Source: Oscillospiraceae bacterium
GTDB lineage: Bacteria; Bacillota; Clostridia; Oscillospirales; Oscillospiraceae
Direction: 5' to 3'
DNA length: 64,000 bases
Assembly (NCBI GenBank): GCA_015068025.1
Contig: SVLH01000002.1
Span: forward strand, 53,770-117,769
Shown here piece by piece: positions 26,430 to 34,968 of this stretch; position 1 is the stretch's first letter; every line of letters starts with the position of its first letter. A program made the position numbers and the translations under genes. Under the pieces are notes generated by a model. It was given only the letters and a program-made list of their open reading frames with translations. It had not been told where the DNA came from and did not search any database.

Positions 26430-27252
26430 CGGAAAAGCGCTGGCGGTCAAGGTCAAGGAACGGGTAAGGGAGGAGACGGCAAAGCTGCCCCGCCGCCCCG
26501 GTTTGGCCGTGATCCTGGTGGGCGATGACCCGGCATCCAGAGTCTATGTTTCCGGGAAGGAAAAGGACTGCGCGGAGTGCGGCATCCTCAGCTTTGAGCA
26601 TAAGCTGCCTGCAGAAACCACACAGGAAGAACTGCTGGCACTGATCGCACAGCTGAACGCCGACCCGGCGGTGGATGGCATCCTGTGCCAGCTGCCCCTG
26701 CCCAAGGGATTGGATGAGGAGGCTGTCATCAACGCCATCGTGCCGGACAAGGATGTGGACTGCTTCCACCCCTTCAATGTGGGTCGTATGGTCATCGGTG
26801 AACCGGTGTTTCTGCCCTGCACGCCCGCCGGTGTCATGGAGATGCTGCGGGAATACGAGATCCCCGTCCGCGGCAGGCGCTGCGTGGTGCTGGGGCGCAG
26901 CAACATTGTGGGTAAGCCCATGTCCATGCTGTTGACCCAGAGTGACGGTACCGTCACCACCTGTCATTCCAGAACGGAAAACCTTGCGGAGATCACCCGT
27001 CAGGCAGACATCCTTGTTTCTGCCGTTGGTAAGGTGCGCTGCGTGACGGCTGATATGGTCAAGGATGGCGCGGTGGTCATCGATGTGGCCATGAACCGCG
27101 ATGAGAACGGCAAGCTCTGCGGCGACGTGGATTTTGCCGCAGTTGAGCCAAAGGCTTCCTACATCACGCCGGTGCCCGGCGGCGTCGGTCCCATGACCCG
27201 CGCGGTGCTGATGGAAAACATCCTCACCGCCGCCCGAAACCATCAGGCGTAA
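26413..27252 (+). CDS. folD: Methylenetetrahydrofolate dehydrogenase/cyclohydrolase
   Basis: Interconverts 5,10-methylene-, methenyl- and 10-formyl-THF, supplying the formyl donor for PurN and PurH. The product is 279 residues. The catalytic Tyr-x3-Lys is in VYVSGKEKDC. LGRSNIVGKPMSMLL binds NAD(P), and TPVPGGVGPMT is the C-terminal signature. Starts inside the lgt 3' end. Confidence 0.96.
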   Translation: MAIRIDGKALAVKVKERVREETAKLPRRPGLAVILVGDDPASRVYVSGKEKDCAECGILSFEHKLPAETTQEELLALIAQLNADPAVDGILCQLPLPKGLDEEAVINAIVPDKDVDCFHPFNVGRMVIGEPVFLPCTPAGVMEMLREYEIPVRGRRCVVLGRSNIVGKPMSMLLTQSDGTVTTCHSRTENLAEITRQADILVSAVGKVRCVTADMVKDGAVVIDVAMNRDENGKLCGDVDFAAVEPKASYITPVPGGVGPMTRAVLMENILTAARNHQA

Positions 27253-27285
27253 CGGCGCGGAACGTATCCGGCATAACGAAAAAAG

Positions 27286-27317
27286 AAAAGCCCGAACCGA
27301 ACGGTTCGGGCTTTTTT
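27286..27317. terminator. Bidirectional terminator between folD and the ABC permease gene
   Basis: Stem AAAAGCCCGAACCG with its complement, T-rich on both exits. Confidence 0.8.
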
Positions 27318-27329
27318 GCACATTGCGTG

Positions 27330-28325
27330 TCAGCGTTCTTCGCGGAAATAGGGAAGCCCCAGGCTTGCGGGGGGCTGATTTTCCCGCTTCTTCCGCAGGG
27401 AAATGGCGATCAGCACCAGGATGGTGACCAGATAGGGCAGCATCTTGAACAGCTCCTGGGAACTGCGGGTCAGGCCGGGGACATAGAAATACATCCAGCT
27501 CAAAAGACCGAACAGGTAAGAGCCCCAGATGGCGTTCAGGGACTTCCAGGTGGCGAAGATGACCAGCGCCACGGCCAGCCAGCCCAGAGCCTCGATGGTG
27601 CCGTCGTTGGCCCAGGTGCCCTTGATATAGTCCATGGTGTAGTACAGGCCGCCCATGCCGGAGATGCCGGCACCGATGCAGGTGGCGGCGTACTTGTAGC
27701 GGGTGACATTGATGCCTGCGGCATCGGCGGTGGCGGGGTTTTCACCCACAGCGCGGAGATTCAGGCCGGTGCGGGTGCGATTGAGGAACCATGCCATGAG
27801 CACGGCCACCACAATGGCCAGATACACCATAAAGCCGTAGCTGAGCAGCAGAGAGCCTGCGGTGCCGAGGCCGGGGACGTTGTTATAAATGTTGGCACGG
27901 TAGACACCGCTGGTGGTGGCAACGGAGATCTGGCCTACACCGCCTGCCATCGTGTTCAAGCTGCCGCCGAAGAAGTTAGCGATGCCGCTGCCGAAGATGG
28001 TGAGCGTCAGACCGGTGACGTTCTGGTTGGCGCGCAGAGTGATGGTCAGGAAACTGTACAGCAGACCGCCCAGCGCAGAGGCGAGGAACGCTGCCGCAAA
28101 ACTCAAGATCAGGCAGATAATGGGGGAAGGGTCTGGGTTATTGAACTCGTAGAAGAAGGAGGCGGCCAGGCCGGCGATGCCACCCAGGTACATGATGCCG
28201 GGCACGCCCAGGTTCAGGTTGCCGGATTTTTCGGTCAGGATCTCACCGATGGCGCCGAACATGATGACGGTGCCGAAGAATACTGCGGACTGAAATAACT
28301 GAATCAGTTGAGCGCCGGATATCAT
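27330..28325 (-). CDS. Nucleoside-type ABC transporter permease (second subunit)
   Basis: 331 residues, very hydrophobic, with many membrane segments. Family features of BMP-associated permeases are GEILTEKSGNLNLGVPGIMY near the start and GLNLRAVGENPATADAAGI in the cytoplasmic coupling loop. Partner of the next permease; it overlaps that gene by 4 nt (ATGA). Relatives (YufQ/NupC-like) import purine nucleosides, but the substrate here is not proven. Confidence 0.88.
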   Translation of the reverse strand: MISGAQLIQLFQSAVFFGTVIMFGAIGEILTEKSGNLNLGVPGIMYLGGIAGLAASFFYEFNNPDPSPIICLILSFAAAFLASALGGLLYSFLTITLRANQNVTGLTLTIFGSGIANFFGGSLNTMAGGVGQISVATTSGVYRANIYNNVPGLGTAGSLLLSYGFMVYLAIVVAVLMAWFLNRTRTGLNLRAVGENPATADAAGINVTRYKYAATCIGAGISGMGGLYYTMDYIKGTWANDGTIEALGWLAVALVIFATWKSLNAIWGSYLFGLLSWMYFYVPGLTRSSQELFKMLPYLVTILVLIAISLRKKRENQPPASLGLPYFREER

Positions 28326-29419
28326 TTCGCCGCCTCCTTTCTGCCGCGCAGAATTACGCGGTAGTTGATGAAGAACTCACTGCCGAGGATGAAGAACAGG
28401 ATGATGCCGGTAATGATCTGGGAGGCATAGTCATTCAGGTTGAATTGGGATGCGATCTGAATGGCACCCTTTTGCAGGAACACCAGCAGCAGGGAGATCA
28501 GGATCATCACGAAGGTGTTGAACTGCGCCAGCCAGGCCACGATGATGGCGGTGAAGCCACGGCCTCCGGCGGTGGAGGTGGAGATGGTGTGGCTGGAGCC
28601 GGCAACGGCGATGAAACCGGCCATGCCGCAGATGGCGCCGGAAATAGCCATGGTGCGGATGGTGACCTTTTTGACGTTGATGCCGGCATAGCGGGCGGTG
28701 CGCTCGGAGTCGCCCACCACAGAGATCTCATAGCCCTGCTTGGAGTATTTCAGATAGATGAACATACCCACTGCCAGCACCAGAACGAGAAGGATGTTCA
28801 GGCCGTAGTCCAGACCGAATACCCTGGGGAACCAGCCGGCCTTGGTCTTCTGGTTGATGATGCCCACGGTGTTGGAACCGAAGGGATTTTCCCACAACGC
28901 CACGCAGTAACTGGTCAACTGGATGGCCACGTAGTTCATCATCAGGGTGAACAGGGTCTCGTTGGTGTTCCAGACAGCCTTAAACGTGGCGGGGATAATG
29001 CCCCAGAGGGCGCCGGCCAGCAGACTTACCACAGCCATAAGCGCCAGCAGGACGGGGGTGGGGAGGCTGCTGCCCAGCGCACGCATCAGGCCGGCGGTAA
29101 CGATGCCGCCCACCAGGACCTGGCCTTCGGCGCCAATGTTCCAGAACTTCATCTTGAACGCGGGTGCCAGACCGATGCCGATGCACAGAAGCATCATCGT
29201 GTCGCGGACGGTGACCCAGCTGCGGCGGGGAGAGCCGAAGGCGCCGTCGAAAATGGCCTCGTAAACGGCCACGGGATTGAGTTTGGTGACTGCGAAAATG
29301 AACAAGCCGCTGACGACCAGGGACACAAGCACAGCGGCGAGGCGGATGCCGTACGCATTGTACCAGGGGAGAAGGTCCCGTTTTGCGATTCGCAGCAGGG
29401 GCTCTTTTTTGTTATTCAT
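28322..29419 (-). CDS. Nucleoside-type ABC transporter permease (first subunit)
   Basis: 365 residues with multiple membrane helices. AFKMKFWNIGAEGQVLVGGI and YEISVVGDSERTARYAGI match the YufP/NupB-like permease family. Overlaps the ATPase gene by 8 nt upstream and the second permease by 4 nt downstream, so the three are one coupled unit. Confidence 0.88.
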   Translation of the reverse strand: MNNKKEPLLRIAKRDLLPWYNAYGIRLAAVLVSLVVSGLFIFAVTKLNPVAVYEAIFDGAFGSPRRSWVTVRDTMMLLCIGIGLAPAFKMKFWNIGAEGQVLVGGIVTAGLMRALGSSLPTPVLLALMAVVSLLAGALWGIIPATFKAVWNTNETLFTLMMNYVAIQLTSYCVALWENPFGSNTVGIINQKTKAGWFPRVFGLDYGLNILLVLVLAVGMFIYLKYSKQGYEISVVGDSERTARYAGINVKKVTIRTMAISGAICGMAGFIAVAGSSHTISTSTAGGRGFTAIIVAWLAQFNTFVMILISLLLVFLQKGAIQIASQFNLNDYASQIITGIILFFILGSEFFINYRVILRGRKEAAK

Positions 29420-30965
29420 CCTTGCTGCCCTCCTTCTTGAAGCGGGTCATCAGCAATCCCACTTCTTCTTTGGTGGTGGTGCGGGCATCCACGATGCCGC
29501 TGACCTGACCGCCGCACAGAACCAGAATGCGGTCGCACAGCTCCAGCAGAACGTCCAGATCCTCGCCCACGTATACCACAGCCACGCCCTGCATTTTCTG
29601 CTCGGTGAGCAGATTGTAAATGGTGTAGGACGTGTTGATGTCCAGACCGCGGACGGCGTAAGCGGTCATCAGCACGGAGGGTTCCTGCGCGATCTCACGA
29701 CCCACCAGAACCTTCTGCACGTTGCCGCCGGACAGGCGCCGGACGGGGAAGGCGACGTTGGGAGTGACCACGTCCAGGCGTTCCATCACGTCCTCTGCCA
29801 GCTTCCTGGGTGCCTTGCGGTCGGTGAACACGCTATGGCCTTTTCGATAGCTGCGTAGCAGCATATTGCCGGTCATGCCCATGGTGCCAACCAGACCCAT
29901 GCCCAGGCGATCTTCGGGAACAAATGCCAGAGAGACACCGGCTTGTTTGATCTGTAAAGGGGTTTTGCCTACCAGCTGAACACCGGGATTCCCGTCGGGG
30001 CAGCCAATGGCACGATACTGAATGGAGGCGCCGTCGCTGATGCTTTGCAGTCCGGCAATGGCCTCCAGCAGTTCTTTCTGGCCGGAACCGGCAATACCGG
30101 CAATGCCCAGGATCTCGCCGCCCATGGCGGTGAAACTCACGTTGTCCAGTCGCTTGACACCCATGGCGTCGTAGACCGTCAGGTTTTCCACGGTCAGCCG
30201 GAGAGTGGGATCTTCGGGTTCCGGACGGTTGATATTCAGCGTGACTGCGTGGCCCACCATCATATCCGTCAGGGCCTGAGGGTTGGTCTTGCTTGTGGCG
30301 ACATCGCCGATATACTTGCCCTTGCGCAAAACAGCGACGCGGTCAGATACATCCATAACCTCGTGGAGCTTGTGGGTGATGATGACCATGGCCTTGCCGT
30401 CTGCCTTCATGTTGCGCATCACGTCAAACAGACGGTCGGTCTCCTGGGGGGTCAGAACGGCGGTGGGCTCGTCAAGAATGAGAATGTCCGCGCCGCGGTA
30501 GAGAACCTTGACGATCTCCACGGTCTGCTTTTCGGAAACGGACATATCGTATACTTTTTTATTGGGGTCGATGGAGAAGCCGTAGCGCTTGCAGATCTCG
30601 GTAATCTTGGCGGCAGCGGCTTTCAGGTCCAGCTTACCTTCTTCTTCCAGACCCAGCACAATGTTTTCTGCGGCAGTAAACACGTCGACCAGCTTGAAGT
30701 GCTGGTGGATCATACCGATGCCGTTGGCAAACGCGTCTTTGGGGGAGGCGATGGTGACGGGCATGCCGTTCACGAGGATCTCGCCCTCGTCAGGGAAGTA
30801 AATGCCGGCCAGCATATTCATCAGGGTGGTTTTACCGCTGCCGTTTTCGCCCAGCAGGGACAGGATCTCACCCCGGTTGATGGTCAGGTCAACAGAATCA
30901 TTGGCGACCACTTTGCCGAACCGTTTCGTGATGTTTTTTAACTGGATGGCGCAGGTGTGTTCCAA
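29412..30965 (-). CDS. ABC transporter ATPase with two nucleotide-binding domains
   Basis: Energises the nucleoside-type importer. The product is 517 residues from a TTG at 30965 (then EHTCAIQLKNIT), 8 nt after AAAGGA. First domain: Walker A GENGSGKTT and Walker B ILILDEPTA, with signature MSVSEKQ. Second domain: degenerate Walker A GIAGSGQKE, signature LSGGNVQK, and a Walker B lacking the Asp-Glu pair (LMTAYAVRGLD). The layout is like RbsA/NupA, with one weaker site. Confidence 0.9.
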   Translation of the reverse strand: MEHTCAIQLKNITKRFGKVVANDSVDLTINRGEILSLLGENGSGKTTLMNMLAGIYFPDEGEILVNGMPVTIASPKDAFANGIGMIHQHFKLVDVFTAAENIVLGLEEEGKLDLKAAAAKITEICKRYGFSIDPNKKVYDMSVSEKQTVEIVKVLYRGADILILDEPTAVLTPQETDRLFDVMRNMKADGKAMVIITHKLHEVMDVSDRVAVLRKGKYIGDVATSKTNPQALTDMMVGHAVTLNINRPEPEDPTLRLTVENLTVYDAMGVKRLDNVSFTAMGGEILGIAGIAGSGQKELLEAIAGLQSISDGASIQYRAIGCPDGNPGVQLVGKTPLQIKQAGVSLAFVPEDRLGMGLVGTMGMTGNMLLRSYRKGHSVFTDRKAPRKLAEDVMERLDVVTPNVAFPVRRLSGGNVQKVLVGREIAQEPSVLMTAYAVRGLDINTSYTIYNLLTEQKMQGVAVVYVGEDLDVLLELCDRILVLCGGQVSGIVDARTTTKEEVGLLMTRFKKEGSKDE

Positions 30966-31001
30966 AGCGATCTTCCTTTCTTTTTAAGGGTGGCGCGCAA
31001 A

Positions 31002-31039
31002 CCGCCGGAGGGAAAATGAAAGGGAAAAGACTCCGGCGG
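31002..31039. repeat. GC-rich inverted repeat before the ATPase gene
   Basis: CCGCCGGAG and CTCCGGCGG, 20 nt apart, between the lipoprotein terminator and the ATPase start. Probably an RNA hairpin of the intercistronic region. Confidence 0.4.
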
Positions 31040-31083
31040 AAGAAGCCTTCAAAGGAAGGTTCTGCGCGGAGAGTGGTGGGAGA

Positions 31084-31114
31084 GAAAAGGGGCTGCCGCC
31101 CGGGCAGCCCCTTT
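31084..31114 (-). terminator. Intercistronic terminator after the substrate-binding protein gene
   Basis: 12-bp stem AAAGGGGCTGCC with complement, then TTTTCTC on the minus strand. Partial termination here would give more binding protein than membrane components, as is common for such operons. Confidence 0.65.
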
Positions 31115-31126
31115 CAGAAAACAGAT

Positions 31127-32377
31127 TTAGTTCAGTTCGGTGATGCCGTCGATGCGCAGAGAGAAGTAAGGAGCGGAACGGATGACAGATTCCTCGAAGA
31201 CGCCGTCCACGATGGCCTCGCCGATATCGCCGACGAAGTCGCCGTTCATATCCAGAGCCATGAAGGTGGTGACCTTCTCGCCGTCCACGGTGAAGTTAGC
31301 GGTGTCGAACACCTTCAGGCTGCCGTCCTTCAGCTTGCCCCAGACTTCGTCGACCTTCTCCTGGGTGCCCTCGGCACAGTTGGGGCCGAGCGTGGAGATC
31401 ATGACGCCGTCATTTTCTGCGCCCAGAGCGACGTCGGCGGGCATGACCTCGCCGGAGATCATGTGCTCCAGAATGGGGGTGTAAATGGCAGACCAGTTAT
31501 TCTGAGCGGAGGTCAGCGCGGCGTCGGGAGCCACGGCCAGCATGTCGATGTTGTAGCCAACGGAGAAGACGGTCTTGCCGGCTTCGAACTGCGCCTGAAC
31601 GGCAGAGGGAGCGCCGGTGGAGTCGGCGTGCTGGCCAATGATGACGCAGCCCTTGGCCATCAGAGCGTTGGCAGCTTCGCCTTCAGCGGTGGGATCATAC
31701 CAGGAATTGGTGAAGGTCACGTCCATATGAGCCTCGGGAACGATGGACTGGATGCCCAGGAAGAAGGCGGTGTAACCGGAAACCACTTCAGCATAGGGGA
31801 AAGCGCCAACGTAGCCCACATAGGGATCAGTGACGGTGCCGGCATCCATCAGTTCCTTCAGCTTCATGCCGGCGACCACACCGGACACATAGCGGGACTG
31901 GAAGGTATAGGGGAAAGCATTGACTGTGTTGACGACGGGCTCGTAGGCAGCGGTATCGCCGGTAGCGGCCACAAAGATGATATCAGGATACTCGGAAGCG
32001 GCCTGCATGGTGTAGGACTGATGGCCATAAGAGTTGGAGATGATGATATTGCAGCCGGCCTCAGCCAGATCAACAGCAGTATCATAGCAGGACTCATCCT
32101 CGGGAATGTTGTACTTGAAGATGACCTGGGAAGCCACATCGATGCCCAGAGCCTCACAGGCAGCGGTCAGGCCGTCGATGTGAGCGACGTCATAGCCGGA
32201 GTTGATGTCGTGGACGCAGATCAGGCCGATCTTCAGGTCAGCTTTCTCGATGGGATCACGAGCTTCGCGGGGCAGCGGGGTGGGCCATTCAGCTTCGTTG
32301 GTGGGGGTATTCTCGCCGCAGGCAGCCAGGCCCAGGACCATGACCAGAGCGAGAAGCATTGCAAGGAACTTCTTCAT
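31127..32377 (-). CDS. BMP-family substrate-binding lipoprotein
   Basis: Captures the transported ligand outside the membrane. The product is 416 residues from the ATG at 32377, with a perfect AAGGAGG upstream; an ORF extension to 32476 is leader sequence. The signal peptide ends in lipobox LGLAAC, giving lipidated Cys20. KIGLICVHDINSGYD begins the PnrA/BMP domain. The family binds purine nucleosides in several bacteria. Beside the ygeY-ygeW-arcC genes, a purine or ureide ligand is plausible but unproven. Confidence 0.9.
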   Translation of the reverse strand: MKKFLAMLLALVMVLGLAACGENTPTNEAEWPTPLPREARDPIEKADLKIGLICVHDINSGYDVAHIDGLTAACEALGIDVASQVIFKYNIPEDESCYDTAVDLAEAGCNIIISNSYGHQSYTMQAASEYPDIIFVAATGDTAAYEPVVNTVNAFPYTFQSRYVSGVVAGMKLKELMDAGTVTDPYVGYVGAFPYAEVVSGYTAFFLGIQSIVPEAHMDVTFTNSWYDPTAEGEAANALMAKGCVIIGQHADSTGAPSAVQAQFEAGKTVFSVGYNIDMLAVAPDAALTSAQNNWSAIYTPILEHMISGEVMPADVALGAENDGVMISTLGPNCAEGTQEKVDEVWGKLKDGSLKVFDTANFTVDGEKVTTFMALDMNGDFVGDIGEAIVDGVFEESVIRSAPYFSLRIDGITELN

Positions 32378-32520
32378 ACTAATATCCTCCTTAAATTTTT
32401 CGGCGTTTCGCATATTCAGCAGCCGCGTTTTGCTCTTGCAAAACGCGCGACAGGAGCTCCTGTCGCAAAGGCACACTGTCCATTTGAAATGCGTCTGCGG
32501 AAGACGGAGAAGTCTTCCAC
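32378..32520 (-). promoter_or_regulatory. Structured 5' leader of the BMP transporter operon
   Basis: About 140 nt between the inferred start site and the ATG. Minus-strand hairpins in order: 32518-32499 (7-bp stem GGAAGAC), 32466-32447 (perfect 20-nt palindrome GCGACAGGAGCTCCTGTCGC) and 32446-32425 (9-bp stem GCGTTTTGC, 4-nt loop). The second and third abut without a spacer. No T tract follows. It does not match the conserved core of the purine riboswitch or others I know. Confidence 0.55.
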
Positions 32521-32524
32521 ATTA

Positions 32525-32553
32525 AATATACAGGCTTGCGTCTCAAAATTCAA
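32525..32553 (-). promoter_or_regulatory. Promoter of the BMP transporter operon
   Basis: TTGAAT, 17-bp spacer, TATATT on the minus strand, ending about 150 nt before the ATG. Confidence 0.65.
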
Positions 32554-32691
32554 CAGAGTTTTTCCCAAAAAAGAAAAAATAAGGAAAAAAATACGCAGAA
32601 TTTGCAGAGGGAGAAAGGTGCGCCCGGAAAAACGAAAAAGCGGAGAAAAAATGTGCTTGCCCACGATCTCGAATGGGCTTTTGTAGGGCGA

Positions 32692-33633
32692 TCACAGGGA
32701 GATGGAAGTACCCGTCTTGCCCGCAATGCCGTCCTTTGCCTTTTCCAGCAGGGTGATGAGGGCACTGCGGCGGGGTTTGCTCTCGGCGAACTGGACGGCG
32801 GCCTCCACCTTGGGAAGCATGCTTCCGGGGGCGAATTGCCCCTCGGCGATGTAGCGGCGTGCCTGCTCCGGTGTCAGGGAATCCAGCCACAGCTGGTCAG
32901 GCTTTCCAAAGTTCACGGCAACCTTCTCTACGGCGGTAAGGATCACCAGGCAGTCGGCGTTCAGCTGCTGCGCCAGCACGCAGGAGGCGAAATCCTTATC
33001 CACCACGGCTGCGGCGCCTTTGAGATGGTTGCCTTTGGTCTTAAAGACAGGGATTCCGCCGCCGCCGCAGGCGATTACCACCAGACCTGCGTCCACCATA
33101 TCCCGGATGGAGTCGATCTCCACGATGGACTGGGGGCGGGGAGAGGCCACCACACGGCGGTAGCCGCGGCCTGCGTCCTCAATGATGTCATAGCCCCGTT
33201 CCGCTACCATTTTATCGGCCTCCTCACGGGTCATGAAAGCACCGATGGGCTTGGTGGGATTTCGGAAAGCGGGGTCTGCCGGGTCGACCTCCACCTGCGT
33301 CAGCACGGTGGAAACGCCCTTGCGGATGCCGCGATCCAGCAGTTCCTCCCGCAGGGAGTTCTGCAAATCATAGCCGATGTAGCCCTGACTCATGGCCACG
33401 CACACGGAAAGAGGACAGGGGATGTACTTTTCGGGGTCGGAACGGGTCAGCTCGGTCATGGCGGTCTGGATCATGCCCACCTGCGGGCCGTTTCCGTGGG
33501 CGATCACCACTTCATGACCCTCCTCAATCAGATCAGCGATGGCTTTTGCCGTCTGCCTGACGGCGTTCATCTGTTCGGGAAGGTTGCTGCCCAGTGCGTT
33601 GCCGCCCAGCGCGATCACAATGCGTTTTCCCAT
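32692..33633 (-). CDS. arcC: Carbamate kinase
   Basis: Makes ATP from carbamoyl phosphate, releasing ammonia and CO2. The product is 313 residues: ALGGNALGSN at the N-terminus, AHGNGPQVG, VIACGGGGIPV and the late PGSMLPKVEAA. AAAAGGAG precedes the ATG at 33633. Third gene after ygeY and ygeW on the minus strand, so the carbamoyl phosphate most likely comes from the YgeW reaction rather than arginine deiminase, which is not in this window. Confidence 0.95.
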   Translation of the reverse strand: MGKRIVIALGGNALGSNLPEQMNAVRQTAKAIADLIEEGHEVVIAHGNGPQVGMIQTAMTELTRSDPEKYIPCPLSVCVAMSQGYIGYDLQNSLREELLDRGIRKGVSTVLTQVEVDPADPAFRNPTKPIGAFMTREEADKMVAERGYDIIEDAGRGYRRVVASPRPQSIVEIDSIRDMVDAGLVVIACGGGGIPVFKTKGNHLKGAAAVVDKDFASCVLAQQLNADCLVILTAVEKVAVNFGKPDQLWLDSLTPEQARRYIAEGQFAPGSMLPKVEAAVQFAESKPRRSALITLLEKAKDGIAGKTGTSISL

Positions 33634-33657
33634 GTCGGTATACTCCTTTTAAGAGAA

Positions 33658-33701
33658 TTGGCCCGCCTGAAACGCGGAAATGCACATAACAGGCGGGCCA
33701 A
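33658..33701. repeat. Intercistronic inverted repeat between ygeW and arcC
   Basis: 12-bp perfect arms (TTGGCCCGCCTG and complement), 20 nt apart. No T tract on the minus strand; possibly an mRNA processing or stability hairpin. Confidence 0.45.
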
Positions 33702-33726
33702 CGGTCAAAGGCGGAAACGTATCAAA

Positions 33727-34926
33727 TTATTCAGCGAATTCGCGCTTGGCGGCGCGCTCCTCCAAAGCCTTCAAAACGGCCTGGGGATCCTTGCACTTGG
33801 CCAGGAAGATCATGGCGGCGATGATGTAAGGCTTGAAGGATGCCTGCTTATACAGCGGCGTGCGATAGCGGTCGAACACGGAAGCGTCCACCTCGCCCTC
33901 GGCGCAGGAAACGCCGGTAATGTCGGCGGGCAGGCAGTGCAGATACAGCGCCTTGCCGTCCTTCGTCTTGGACATCAGTTCCTCGGAGCAGGTCCAGTCC
34001 TTGTGCTGGGCGTTTTGGGCCAGCAGTTCCTTTTCCAGCGCCTTGATGCCGTCGGAATCGCCCTCGGCATACAGGTTGGTGCGCTTCTCCATGGCGGCGA
34101 AGGGGGCCCAACTCTTGGGATAGACAATGTCTGCGTCGCGGAAGGCCTCTTCCATGGAGTTGGTCTTGGAGAAGGAGCCGCCGGTGGCCGCCGCATTCTT
34201 TCGGGCAACTTCCTCCACCTCGGGCATGACCTCATAGCCCTCGGGGTGTGCCAGCACCACGTCCATGCCGAAGCGGGTCATCAGACCGATGACGCCCTGG
34301 GGAACGGACAGGGGCTTGCCGTAGGAGGGGGAGTAGGCCCAGGTCATGGCGATCTTCTTGCCCTTCAGATTCTCCACACCGCCGAACTCGTGGATGATGT
34401 GAAGCATATCCGCCATACACTGGGTGGGATGGTCGATGTCGCACTGCAGGTTGACCAGCGTGGGCTTCTGTTCCAGCACGCCGTCGTGGTTGCCCTCGGT
34501 GACAGCGTCCATGAACTCGTGCATATAGGCGTTGCCCTTGCCAATGTACATATCGTCGCGGATGCCGATGACGTCGGCCATAAAGGAGACCATGTTAGCG
34601 GTTTCGCGGACGGTCTCGCCGTGGGCGATCTGACTCTTGCCCTCGTCCAGATCCTGCACTTCCAGACCCAGCAGGTTGCAGGCGGAGGCGAAGGAGAAGC
34701 GGGTGCGGGTGGAGTTGTCGCGGAACAGGGAGATGCCAAGGCCGGACTCGAAAATCTTCACAGAGATGTTGTTCTCGCGCATATAGCGCAGGGCGTCGGC
34801 CACGGTGAAAACGGCCTCGATCTCGTCGTCGGTCTTTTCCCAGGTAAGGAAGAAGTCGCCGTTGTACATTTCCTTAAAGTTCAGCGCATTCAGCTTGTCG
34901 ATATACATCTGCAAAGTCTTATCCAT
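33727..34926 (-). CDS. ygeW: YgeW-type knotted carbamoyltransferase
   Basis: Aspartate/ornithine carbamoyltransferase superfamily. The product is 399 residues, longer than OTC (about 330). The carbamoyl-phosphate loop is FRDNSTRTRFSF (STRTR at 72-76). CDIDHPTQCMAD and LHCLPAD are further conserved blocks. This is the YgeW subgroup found with ygeY and arcC in purine/ureide clusters. Acting in the phosphorolytic direction on a ureido compound it would yield carbamoyl phosphate for ArcC (inference). AAGGAG precedes the ATG. Confidence 0.9.
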   Translation of the reverse strand: MDKTLQMYIDKLNALNFKEMYNGDFFLTWEKTDDEIEAVFTVADALRYMRENNISVKIFESGLGISLFRDNSTRTRFSFASACNLLGLEVQDLDEGKSQIAHGETVRETANMVSFMADVIGIRDDMYIGKGNAYMHEFMDAVTEGNHDGVLEQKPTLVNLQCDIDHPTQCMADMLHIIHEFGGVENLKGKKIAMTWAYSPSYGKPLSVPQGVIGLMTRFGMDVVLAHPEGYEVMPEVEEVARKNAAATGGSFSKTNSMEEAFRDADIVYPKSWAPFAAMEKRTNLYAEGDSDGIKALEKELLAQNAQHKDWTCSEELMSKTKDGKALYLHCLPADITGVSCAEGEVDASVFDRYRTPLYKQASFKPYIIAAMIFLAKCKDPQAVLKALEERAAKREFAE

Positions 34927-34968
34927 TTCGTCATTCTCCTTGCGTTTAGATTCAATGCCCGCAGGCGC

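Noticed and set aside
32378..32520. A guanine/adenine or xanthine-type riboswitch was considered in the BMP transporter leader.
   Set aside because: The conserved loop and junction sequences of the purine class are missing; the region consists of simple hairpins.
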